A stretch of DNA of 64,000 bases, from positions 16,166-80,165 of the forward strand of contig CAIXHP010000051.1 in the NCBI GenBank assembly GCA_903919315.1, read 5' to 3'. Of the stretch, positions 44,706-52,682 are shown in pieces. The translations under genes and the position numbers were made by a program. Position 1 is the stretch's first letter. Every line of letters starts with the position of its first letter. The notes under the pieces are model-generated. The model searched no databases. It was not told the origin of the DNA and saw only the letters and a program-made list of their open reading frames with translations. This DNA is from an uncultured Pseudomonadota bacterium (lineage in GTDB: Bacteria; Pseudomonadota; Alphaproteobacteria; UBA9219).

Positions 44706-45722
44706 TCAGAGGTAGCTCTTGACCATCGTTTCCGCGATCTGGACGGCGTTGAGGGCCGCGCCCTTGCGGAGGTTGTCGCCGACGATCCAGAGGTTGAGGC
44801 CGTTTTCGACCGAGATGTCCTCGCGGATGCGGCTGACATAGACGTTGTCTTCGCCGGCGCATTCGACGGGCGTGACAAAGCCTTCCTCGTGCTGATAGTC
44901 GATGACGGTGATGCCGGGAGCCTTCTTCAGCGCGGCGCGGGCCTCGTCGGCGCTGATCGGATTCTCGAATTCGACGTTGACGGCTTCGGCGTGGCAAAGG
45001 AAGACCGGGACGCGCACACACGTGGCCGCGACCTTGATCTTGGGGTCGAGAATCTTCTTGGTCTCCACCACCATCTTCCATTCTTCCTTTGTCATGCCGT
45101 CTTCCATGAACACGTCGATTTGCGGAATGACGTTAAAGGCGATCTGTTTTGTAAACTGTTCCTTCACCAACGCGTCGTTGACGAAGATAGCGCGAGTCTG
45201 GGTGAACAACTCGTCCATCGCCTCGCGGCCCGCGCCGGACACGGATTGATAGGTTGCGACGACGATGCGTTTGATCTTGGCGATGTCGTGCAGCGGCTTG
45301 AGCGCCACCAGCATCTGGATCGTCGAGCAGTTCGGGTTGGCGATGATGTGGCGCTTCTTGTAACCGGCCAAGGCTTCGGGGTTCACCTCCGGCACGACCA
45401 ACGGAACATCGGGATCCATGCGGAATTGCGAGGTGTTGTCGATGACGATGCACCCGGCGGCGGCGGCGCGCGGCGCGAATTCTTCCGAAATCTTGGCCCC
45501 CGCCGACGACAGGCAGAAATCCACGCCCTTAAAATCGAATTTCGCAAGGTCATAGACGGTGAGAACCTGATCCTCGCCAAAGCTGACCTGCCCCCCGGCG
45601 GAACGGCCCGAAGCCAGCGCGATCACGTCGCTGACCGGAAAGGCGCGCTCGGCGACCGTTTTCAACATCTCCTGCCCAACGGCTCCGGTGGCTCCGACAA
45701 CGGCGACTTTGAATTTTTTCAT
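44706..45722 (-). CDS. asd: Aspartate-semialdehyde dehydrogenase
   Basis: Asd reduces aspartyl phosphate to aspartate semialdehyde with NADPH, feeding lysine, diaminopimelate, threonine and methionine synthesis. The 338-residue protein has VAVVGATGAVGQEMLKTV at the N-terminus, NTSQFRMDPDVPLVVPEVN, the catalytic cysteine in ANPNCSTIQM and TYQSVSGAGREAMDEL. The start follows AGGATCAC. It is divergent from the thiolase operon, sharing a 193-bp control region that holds a TATAGT word. Confidence 0.96.
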   Translation of the reverse strand: MKKFKVAVVGATGAVGQEMLKTVAERAFPVSDVIALASGRSAGGQVSFGEDQVLTVYDLAKFDFKGVDFCLSSAGAKISEEFAPRAAAAGCIVIDNTSQFRMDPDVPLVVPEVNPEALAGYKKRHIIANPNCSTIQMLVALKPLHDIAKIKRIVVATYQSVSGAGREAMDELFTQTRAIFVNDALVKEQFTKQIAFNVIPQIDVFMEDGMTKEEWKMVVETKKILDPKIKVAATCVRVPVFLCHAEAVNVEFENPISADEARAALKKAPGITVIDYQHEEGFVTPVECAGEDNVYVSRIREDISVENGLNLWIVGDNLRKGAALNAVQIAETMVKSYL

Positions 45723-45915
45723 TTTGTGATCCTGCGGTTATATTCCGTGTACCCATATGCTATAGTGAACGGGACGTGGAGCGGCAACCCCTATGTTGCG
45801 GTTCGGCGCGATCGTTAAGCTCTGCACGCAAGCGTTTTCGCGGCTTGCAGGCGGGTGCTTAACGCTTTGTTCAGTGTTCTTAATGAATGATTGCCGTTCT
45901 CAATCGGAGGCCATG

Positions 45916-47055
45916 ATGAAGTCAGTCGTCCTTGCGGGCTACGCGCGCACGCCCTTTTGTTTTGCCGGAAAAGGCGAGTTTGCGCGGGTGCGCCCGGACG
46001 ATCTGGCGGCGGCGGCGGTCAAGGGGCTGGTGGCGCGCTCGGGCGTGAGCCCTGAGCATATCGAAGACCTGCTGATGGGCTGCGCTTTTCCCGAAGGCGA
46101 GCAGGGGTTGAACGTGGCGCGACTGGTGGGCTTCCTCGCCGGATTGCCGGACACGGTGGCGGGCGCGACGGTGAACCGCTTTTGCGGCTCGTCGATGCAG
46201 GCGATCCACATGGCGGCGGGCGCGATCCAGATGGGCGCGGGCGAGGTTTTCATCTGCGCCGGAGTCGAATCCATGTCGCGAATCCCGATGTCGGGCTTTA
46301 ACCCGATGCCGAACCCGGTCTTGGCCGCGACGATGCGCTCGGCCTATATGAGCATGGGCGAAACGGCGGAAAACGTGGCCCGCAAATACAAAATCGCCCG
46401 CAAACAGCAGGAGCTGTTCGCGGTTCAGTCGCACACAAAGGCGGCGGCGGCGCAGAAGGCGGGCCTTTTGAAAGACGAAATCGTCCCCATCGCGACGGAA
46501 GACGGCGTGGTGGAAAAAGACGGCTGCATCCGCCCGGATTCGACGGCGGAAAAAATGTCGCTGCTCAAGCCCGCGTTTGACGAAAAGGGCAGTGTGACGG
46601 CGGCGACATCCTCGCCCCTGACCGACGGCGCGTCGGCGGTGCTGGTGGCGAGCGAAGATTACGCCCGCGCCCACAATCTGCCCATTCTGGCGCGGATCAA
46701 ATCCATCGCCGTCGCCGGATGCGCCCCCGAAATCATGGGCATCGGCCCCGTCGCCGCGTCGCGCAAAGCCTTGGCGCGGGCCGGATTGGCGATCAAGGAC
46801 ATCGATATCGTCGAACTCAACGAAGCCTTCGCCAGTCAGGCGCTGGCCTGTCTTTGGGATTTGGAAATCAACGAAAGCCGGGTTAATCTCGATGGCGGCG
46901 CGATCGCGCTGGGCCATCCTCTCGGCGCGACGGGCGCGCGCATCACCGGCAAGGCGGCTCAATTGCTCAAACGAACCGGCGCGCGCTACGCCTTGGCCAC
47001 GCAATGCATCGGCGGCGGTCAGGGGATTGCAACGGTTCTGGAGGCGGTGACGTAA
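45916..47055 (+). CDS. Acetyl-CoA acyltransferase (thiolase)
   Basis: The 379-residue thiolase performs the last beta-oxidation step, cleaving 3-ketoacyl-CoA. Active residues are Cys90 (VNRFCGSSMQAIH), His334 (GHPLGATGAR) and Cys364 (ATQCIGGGQG). GGAGG at 45907-45911 is best spaced for the ATG at 45916; one at 45913 is equally in frame, and the frame extends to 45793 without similarity. Its stop overlaps the next gene by one base (TAATG), and the operon encodes the other beta-oxidation enzymes, so a degradative FadA/FadI role is favoured over biosynthetic PhaA. Confidence 0.92.
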   Translation: MKSVVLAGYARTPFCFAGKGEFARVRPDDLAAAAVKGLVARSGVSPEHIEDLLMGCAFPEGEQGLNVARLVGFLAGLPDTVAGATVNRFCGSSMQAIHMAAGAIQMGAGEVFICAGVESMSRIPMSGFNPMPNPVLAATMRSAYMSMGETAENVARKYKIARKQQELFAVQSHTKAAAAQKAGLLKDEIVPIATEDGVVEKDGCIRPDSTAEKMSLLKPAFDEKGSVTAATSSPLTDGASAVLVASEDYARAHNLPILARIKSIAVAGCAPEIMGIGPVAASRKALARAGLAIKDIDIVELNEAFASQALACLWDLEINESRVNLDGGAIALGHPLGATGARITGKAAQLLKRTGARYALATQCIGGGQGIATVLEAVT

Positions 47056-49391
47056 TGGCCACGGACATTCAACAAGTCGCCGTCATCGGCTCAGGCGTGA
47101 TGGGCAGCCAGATCGCGGCGCATATCACCAACGCAGGCGTTTCCGTCCTGCTGCTCGATATCGTCCCCAAGGACGCCACCGACCGGAACATGCTGGCCAA
47201 GGGCGCGCTCGACAAGCTACAAAAGATGGACCCCGCGCCGTTCATGCACCCCAAGAACGCTAAGCTGATCATGCCCGGCAATCTCGACGACGATCTGCAC
47301 AAGCTCAAGGATTGCGACTGGATCATCGAAGCCGTTCTGGAAAACCCGCAGGTGAAAAGCGACCTGTACAAAAAGATCGACGCGGTGCGCAAGCCCGGCT
47401 CCATCGTCTCGTCCAACACCTCCACCATTCCGCTGAACGTGTTGACGGGCGGACAGTCGGACGCGTTCGCCGCCGATTTCCTCATCACGCATTTCTTTAA
47501 CCCCCCGCGCTACATGCGCTTGCTCGAAGTGGTGACGGGCCCCAAGACGCGCAGCGGCGCGGCGGAACTTGTGCGCGATTTCTGCGACAAGCGTTTGGGC
47601 AAAGGCGTGGTGACGTGCAAAGACACGGCGGGTTTCATCGCCAACCGCCTCGGCGTCTATTTTCTCCAAGTCGCCGTCAACGAGACCATCGCGCTTGGTC
47701 TGACGGTTGAAGAGGCCGACGCGGTGTTCAGCCGACCGGTCGGCATGCCCAAGACGGGCGTATTCGGCCTGCTGGATCTCGTCGGCATTGACCTGATGCC
47801 GCTGATTGCCAAAAGCTTTATGACCACGCTGCCGCCGGGCGATAACTATCGCGTCGTCAACCGCGAACACCCGCTGATCGCCAAAATGATCGCGGACGGC
47901 TACACAGGACGCAAAGGCAAGGGCGGATTCTATCGCCTGAACAAAACCGAGACAGGCAAGGTCAAGGAATCGATCAATCTGAAAACCGGCGTTTACGCCC
48001 CTTCGGAAAAGCCCAAGCTCCCCACCATCAAGAACGCCGGAAAAAATCTCCGCGCCCTGTGCGGCGCGCCGGACAAGATCGGCACCTTCGCATGGCGGGT
48101 GTTGTCGCAAACGCTGTCTTACGCCGCGTCGCTGGTGCCGCAAATCGCGGACGACATCGTGGCGGTGGATACGGCCATGCGCCTCGGCTTCAACTGGGAT
48201 CTGGGGCCGTTCGAACTGATCGACCGCTTGGGCGCGAGCTGGCTGGCCGAAAGGCTGAGGGTCGAAGGCCGGGTCGTGCCGGAATTCCTGCAACGCGCCG
48301 CCGAAAAATCCTTTTACCGCGTCGAAGGCGGCAAACTGGAATACCTGACGCGCGAAGGCGGCTACGCGCGAGTCCGCCGCGCGTCGGGCGTTCTGCTGCT
48401 GGCGGACGTGAAGCGCGCCGGAAAGCCTGTCACAAAGAACGGCTCCGCGAGCTTGTGGGACATCGGCGACGACGTGCTGTGCCTCGAATTTCACTCCAAG
48501 ATGAACGCGGTCGATCCCGACACGCTGGGCATGGTCAAAAAAGCCGTCGCCATCATCGGCGAGAGCAAGGGCCGCTGGAAAGGCCTCGTCGTCCACAACG
48601 AAGCCGACAATTTCTCGGTAGGTGCCAATCTGGGGCTGGCCCTGTTCGCCATCAACATCGCCATGTGGCCCGCCATTGATGATCTGGTGAAGCAGGGGCA
48701 GGAATCCTATCAGGCGCTGCGTTTCGCGCCGTTCCCGTCCGTGGCCGCGCCGACCGGCCTCGCGCTCGGCGGCGGCTGCGAAGTCACGCTGAATTGCTCG
48801 GCGGTGCAGGCGCACGCGGAACTGTACATCGGTTTGGTGGAAGTCGGTGTCGGCCTGATTCCCGGCTGGGGCGGCTGCGCCCAAATGCTGGGCCGCGCCT
48901 TTAACGCCAAGAAACGCTTCGGCGGCCCGATCCCGCCCGTCAGCCAAGTGTTCGAAACCATCAGCCTCGCCCGCGTGGCCAAGTCGGCGGCGGAGGCGAT
49001 GGAGCTGAATTATCTGCGCCCCACGGACGGCATCACGATGAACCGCGACCGCCTGTTGTTTGACGCCAAGCAGCACGTTCTGGAACTGGCGAAGGACTAT
49101 CAACCGCCGGAGCCGTGGAAAATCAATCTGCCGGGTCCGACAGGCCGCGCCGCGCTCAATTTGGCGATCGAAGGCTTTAAGCTGCTCGGCAAAGCCCTGC
49201 CGCACGACGTGACGGTGTCGAAGGCGCTTGCTTCGGTTCTGTGCGGCGGCGACGGCGACTTCACCAGCGAAACCGACGAAGGCCGCGTCCTCGAGTTGGA
49301 GCGCCGCGCGTTCATGCGCCTCGTCCGCATGCCGGAAACCATCGCGCGGATCGAACATATGCTGGAAACCGGCAAACCGCTGAGGAACTGA
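47055..49391 (+). CDS. 3-hydroxyacyl-CoA dehydrogenase / enoyl-CoA hydratase
   Basis: The 778-residue multifunctional beta-oxidation enzyme has the dehydrogenase at the N-terminus (VAVIGSGVMGSQIAAHI, DWIIEAVLENPQVKSDLY, FLITHFFNPPRYM, CKDTAGFIANRLG). The crotonase domain lies at the C-terminus (MNAVDPDTLGM, APTGLALGGGCEVTLNCSAV, IGLVEVGVGLIPGWGG). This order is reversed compared with E. coli FadB and typical of a separate bacterial group. It overlaps the thiolase gene by one base and precedes an acyl-CoA dehydrogenase, so the operon supplies all core steps of fatty-acid beta-oxidation except activation. Confidence 0.94.
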   Translation: MATDIQQVAVIGSGVMGSQIAAHITNAGVSVLLLDIVPKDATDRNMLAKGALDKLQKMDPAPFMHPKNAKLIMPGNLDDDLHKLKDCDWIIEAVLENPQVKSDLYKKIDAVRKPGSIVSSNTSTIPLNVLTGGQSDAFAADFLITHFFNPPRYMRLLEVVTGPKTRSGAAELVRDFCDKRLGKGVVTCKDTAGFIANRLGVYFLQVAVNETIALGLTVEEADAVFSRPVGMPKTGVFGLLDLVGIDLMPLIAKSFMTTLPPGDNYRVVNREHPLIAKMIADGYTGRKGKGGFYRLNKTETGKVKESINLKTGVYAPSEKPKLPTIKNAGKNLRALCGAPDKIGTFAWRVLSQTLSYAASLVPQIADDIVAVDTAMRLGFNWDLGPFELIDRLGASWLAERLRVEGRVVPEFLQRAAEKSFYRVEGGKLEYLTREGGYARVRRASGVLLLADVKRAGKPVTKNGSASLWDIGDDVLCLEFHSKMNAVDPDTLGMVKKAVAIIGESKGRWKGLVVHNEADNFSVGANLGLALFAINIAMWPAIDDLVKQGQESYQALRFAPFPSVAAPTGLALGGGCEVTLNCSAVQAHAELYIGLVEVGVGLIPGWGGCAQMLGRAFNAKKRFGGPIPPVSQVFETISLARVAKSAAEAMELNYLRPTDGITMNRDRLLFDAKQHVLELAKDYQPPEPWKINLPGPTGRAALNLAIEGFKLLGKALPHDVTVSKALASVLCGGDGDFTSETDEGRVLELERRAFMRLVRMPETIARIEHMLETGKPLRN

Positions 49392-49403
49392 GGGAGAACC
49401 GCC

Positions 49404-51194
49404 ATGCCCATCTACAAAGCTCCTCTCGAAGATGTCCGGTTTGTGCTGAACGAAGTGATCGGCGCGGCGCAGTTGGCGCAGCTGCCGGGCTACGGCGAAG
49501 CGACCCCCGAAGCCATCGATGCCGTTCTCGAAGAAGCCGCGAAGATTTGCGAGGACCTGCTGTTTCCGTTGAACCAGTCCGGCGATGCCGAGGGCTGCAC
49601 GTTCGAACACGGCGTTGTGAAAACCCCGCCGGGATTCAAGGACGCGTACACGACGTTTTGCCAAGGGGGTTGGGCCGGTCTGTCGTGCGATCCCGAATTC
49701 GGCGGGCAGGGGCTGCCGACGCTGCTCAGTCTGGCCATCGACGAAATGGTGTGTTCGGCGAACTTGTCGTTCGGCATGTACCCCGGCCTGTCGCACGGCG
49801 CGTACAACGCGATTGAAAAACACGCCACCGCCGAATTGAAAAAGCTGTATCTGCCTAAACTGGCGGCGGGAACTTGGACGGGCACCATGTGCCTGACCGA
49901 ACCGCAATGCGGCACCGACCTCGGCCTCATCCGCACCAAGGCCGTCCCGCAGCCGGACGGCACCTACAAGATCACCGGCGCGAAGATTTTCATTTCGGCG
50001 GGCGAGCATGATCTGGCCGAAAATATCGTCCACCTCGTGCTGGCGCGTCTGCCGGACGCGCCGCCGGACATTCGGGGGCTGAGCCTCTTCCTCACGCCCA
50101 AATTCATTCCCGACGCGCAGGGGAAGGTGGGCGCGCGCAACGCGCTTTCATGCGGCAGGCTTGAACACAAAATGGGTATCAAGGCTTCGGCCACCTGCGC
50201 GATGAACTTTGACGGCGCGACCGCGTGGCTGGTCGGCAAGCCCAACCAAGGCCTGCGCGCCATGTTCACGATGATGAACGAAGCGCGCCTCGCCGTGGGC
50301 ATGCAAGGCTTGGGCGTGGCCGAGATCAGCTACCAGAACGCCGCGCGTTACGCGCAGGAACGCTTGCAGGGCCGAGGCTTGAAAGGCGCGGTCTTTCCCG
50401 AAAAGCCTGCCGACCCCATCGTCGTCCACCCCGACGTGCGGCGCAGCCTGATGACCATGCGGGCGTTGGTGGAAGGTTGCCGCGCGTTGGCCTATTCCAT
50501 CGGGCTGGAACTCGATATCGAAGCGCGTCACGTTGACCCCGCGCGGCGTGAAGCGGCGGGGCAACTGGTCGCGCTGATGATCCCGGTCGTCAAAGCTTTT
50601 GTCACCGATGTCGGCTTTGACGTGGCCAACATGGGGATGCAAGTTTTCGGCGGCCACGGCTACATCCGCGATACCGGCGTTGAGCAATATGTGCGCGATG
50701 CCCGCATCGCCCAGATTTACGAAGGCACCAACGGCGTTCAGGCGCTCGACCTCGTGGGCCGCAAGATGCCCGACAACTATGGCCGCCTGATGCGCCAGTT
50801 TTTCCACCCGGTGGCGGATTTCCTGCAAGCGGAAAAAGACAACCCCGCGTTGGCCGATATGTTGCCGTTGTTCATGAGCGCGTTCGGCAAGCTGCAAATG
50901 TCGTCGCTCACGGTGGCCACGCGTGGCGTGGTCAATCCCGACGAAGCGGGCGCGGCGGCCACCGATTACCTGCGCCTGTTCGCGCTCGTGGCGCTTGGGT
51001 TCATGTGGTTGCGTATGGCGAAAGTGGCGGCAGAGAAACTGCCGCAAGCGGGCGCGCGGGCCGGATTCTACGACTCGAAACTGAAAACGGCGCGCTTCTT
51101 CTTCAGCAAAATCCTCCCCCAAGCCAACGCCCTCAACCTCGCCATCCTCTCCGGCGCCAAAACCGTGATGGACATGCCCGCCGAGGCGTTTTAG
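49404..51194 (+). CDS. Acyl-CoA dehydrogenase
   Basis: The 596-residue flavoprotein catalyses the first oxidation of acyl-CoA and passes electrons to ETF. Visible blocks are the N-terminal helical region found in the long form (YKAPLEDVRFVLNEVI), GTWTGTMCLTEPQCGTDLGL, KITGAKIFISAGEHD, HKMGIKASATCAMNFDGA, MQVFGGHGYIRDTGVEQYVR and DARIAQIYEGTNGVQALDL. The long form carries an extra C-terminal domain, which accounts for residues beyond about 460. It follows the dehydrogenase/hydratase by 12 bases in the beta-oxidation operon. Confidence 0.95.
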   Translation: MPIYKAPLEDVRFVLNEVIGAAQLAQLPGYGEATPEAIDAVLEEAAKICEDLLFPLNQSGDAEGCTFEHGVVKTPPGFKDAYTTFCQGGWAGLSCDPEFGGQGLPTLLSLAIDEMVCSANLSFGMYPGLSHGAYNAIEKHATAELKKLYLPKLAAGTWTGTMCLTEPQCGTDLGLIRTKAVPQPDGTYKITGAKIFISAGEHDLAENIVHLVLARLPDAPPDIRGLSLFLTPKFIPDAQGKVGARNALSCGRLEHKMGIKASATCAMNFDGATAWLVGKPNQGLRAMFTMMNEARLAVGMQGLGVAEISYQNAARYAQERLQGRGLKGAVFPEKPADPIVVHPDVRRSLMTMRALVEGCRALAYSIGLELDIEARHVDPARREAAGQLVALMIPVVKAFVTDVGFDVANMGMQVFGGHGYIRDTGVEQYVRDARIAQIYEGTNGVQALDLVGRKMPDNYGRLMRQFFHPVADFLQAEKDNPALADMLPLFMSAFGKLQMSSLTVATRGVVNPDEAGAAATDYLRLFALVALGFMWLRMAKVAAEKLPQAGARAGFYDSKLKTARFFFSKILPQANALNLAILSGAKTVMDMPAEAF

Positions 51195-51204
51195 GGGCAG
51201 GAGG

Positions 51205-51531
51205 TTAGCCCCCCATCTCCCGCACATGCCGTAGGGCCACTTCGGCATCGTGTTCGGTGGACCAGTCGGGGTGGTCGCGTTCGAGGCTGTCGGTGACGAC
51301 GGCGCTCAGTTCGCCGATCAGTTGTTGCAGTTTATCTACCTGAGTCTGGCCGCCGGGCTTTTTCCGCATCGCCGAGGCGCAATCGGGGCGCGATGTCAAA
51401 CAAAAGCCCTCGATCAACCCCGCCAAAGCCCGCGCCCGCGCGGCATCGTCCTTCGTGCGCGGCTTCTCCTGCATGATGACGAGCGCGAACCCCAGAGCGG
51501 TGCACAAAGTCTTCAAATCCACCTGAGCCAT
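51205..51531 (-). CDS. Hypothetical protein
   Basis: The 108-residue protein is unrecognised. It is helical, with KTLCTALGFALVIMQEKP near the N-terminus and VDKLQQLIGELSAVVTDSLE in the second half, and contains three cysteines. There is no signal peptide. The ATG at 51531 is preceded by GAGGGG; the frame runs on to 51615 but that extension looks non-coding. It lies nine bases downstream of another small gene and probably forms a two-gene transcript with it. Confidence 0.6.
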   Translation of the reverse strand: MAQVDLKTLCTALGFALVIMQEKPRTKDDAARARALAGLIEGFCLTSRPDCASAMRKKPGGQTQVDKLQQLIGELSAVVTDSLERDHPDWSTEHDAEVALRHVREMGG

Positions 51532-51539
51532 AAAACCCC

Positions 51540-51734
51540 TCACGCCGCCGCGCGGCCATCGCACAACACATCTTGGTCTTGTTGCTGCCGTCCATCCCCC
51601 ATCACCGCCGCCCAACGCTCCTCCAGCGGAACTTCCAGTCGCGAGCCAACGCCTTCGTTCCGCTCGATCTGCTCAACCACCGCCAACACCCCGGCTTCCC
51701 CATGGCGCATCAGATAATCGTCAAATCCCAACAT
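51540..51734 (-). CDS. Small hypothetical protein
   Basis: The 64-residue product (starting MLGFDDYLMRHGEAGVLAVV) is unrecognised, acidic and helical, without a membrane segment. GGAG seven bases before the ATG and close spacing to the next gene support its being real. The two genes may encode partners, but nothing identifies a function. Confidence 0.5.
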   Translation of the reverse strand: MLGFDDYLMRHGEAGVLAVVEQIERNEGVGSRLEVPLEERWAAVMGDGRQQQDQDVLCDGRAAA

Positions 51735-51910
51735 GTTTTCGCTCCGTCACAATGGGTGGGCCGCGTTTATGCTTTGGAGATTAGCGGGCGGAGGCGGTGA
51801 AAGCAATGAAATTGACATTATGATGTGCGAAAATTGTGGAAGAATGATGGCGATAACAGAGAAAAATGGCAATGAATCTATAAAAACAATAAAAACACAA
51901 TACAATGATC

Positions 51911-51940
51911 TTGTCAGACACGGGTGTATGCTGGCATTAT
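51911..51940 (+). promoter_or_regulatory. Candidate promoter of the second XRE regulator
   Basis: TTGTCA at 51911-51916 and CATTAT at 51935-51940 are separated by 18 bases and lie about 35 bases before the regulator start. The surrounding 51780-51970 region is strikingly AT-rich. A perfect TTGACA also occurs at 51812-51817. Autoregulation would be usual for this protein class. Confidence 0.4.
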
Positions 51941-51973
51941 AGAAGCCTACGCTTATCACAAAGGAAACTGCCT

Positions 51974-52624
51974 ATGCCTACAGGAAAGCAAATTCGTGCC
52001 GCCCGAATGCTCGTTGATTGGGATGCGGAGGACTTGGCGATGCGAGTCGGCATGAGCCGCGTGTCGATACAAAATATTGAACGCGGTGACTCGCGCCCTA
52101 AAGTTGAAACGGTGGAAAAAATCGTCCGCGCCTTTTTCGAGGTCGGCATTGAATTTACGGAGAACGAAGGCTTACGTCGACGTCCGAACGGTGTCGAAAT
52201 CTTTGAAGGTTCGGAGCGCTTCGAAGAGTTTTATGACTTTTTATACGCTCATTTATGTCGGTATGGCGGCGATGTTTGTTTCAGCATTTACGATGAGACG
52301 CTATTAGCTAAAAACCGAAAAAATCCGGAAATACACCGTAGGCGCATGAAGGAATTGATAGATCGTGGCGATGTGGCCTTGCGCTTGCTGGTGACCAAAA
52401 GCGATTTCCTGACCTATGGTTATGCTCAGTTCAGGTGGTTGCCTGATCAACATGAAACGCCCACGGGCTTTTGGGCCTTTGGCGATTGCCTGGCCCTGCT
52501 GTCTTTCACGAATGACCGCTCGCCGCATGTGGTGGTTATTCAGTCGGCGACATTGGCGGAAGGATACCGCCAAAACTTCAACATAGCGTGGGAGCATGCG
52601 CTTCCGCCTCCGATTGTAGGCTGA
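51974..52624 (+). CDS. XRE-family regulator, paralogue of the 19.8-kb regulator
   Basis: The 216-residue protein has an N-terminal helix-turn-helix (ARMLVDWDAEDLAMRVGMSR, VSIQNIERGDSRPKVETVEK) and the same unassigned C-terminal domain as the product of 19771-20490. Shared landmarks include a FEGSERFEEFYDFL start, a segment ending FRWLP, and a VVVIQS strand leading to YRQNFNIAW. The start at 51974 is supported by AAGGAAA. The gene and its upstream 200 bases are AT-richer than neighbours, which suggests transfer or relaxed constraint. No target or partner gene is obvious. Confidence 0.75.
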   Translation: MPTGKQIRAARMLVDWDAEDLAMRVGMSRVSIQNIERGDSRPKVETVEKIVRAFFEVGIEFTENEGLRRRPNGVEIFEGSERFEEFYDFLYAHLCRYGGDVCFSIYDETLLAKNRKNPEIHRRRMKELIDRGDVALRLLVTKSDFLTYGYAQFRWLPDQHETPTGFWAFGDCLALLSFTNDRSPHVVVIQSATLAEGYRQNFNIAWEHALPPPIVG

Positions 52625-52682
52625 TGCACAGAATATGCTCGTCGTGCCGCCATCCCTGCGCAAGCACCCGTGTGACTCCCCC

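Noticed and set aside
47217..50033. 938-codon open frame on the minus strand
   Set aside because: It lies wholly across the beta-oxidation genes, whose protein motifs are unmistakable. Its translation is His/Arg/Gln/Phe-rich with no motif, as expected of an antisense frame in GC-rich DNA.
51747..51959. 70-codon hydrophobic open frame on the minus strand
   Set aside because: It lies in AT-rich intergenic DNA, antisense to the XRE promoter, without a ribosome-binding site; composition alone explains its hydrophobicity.
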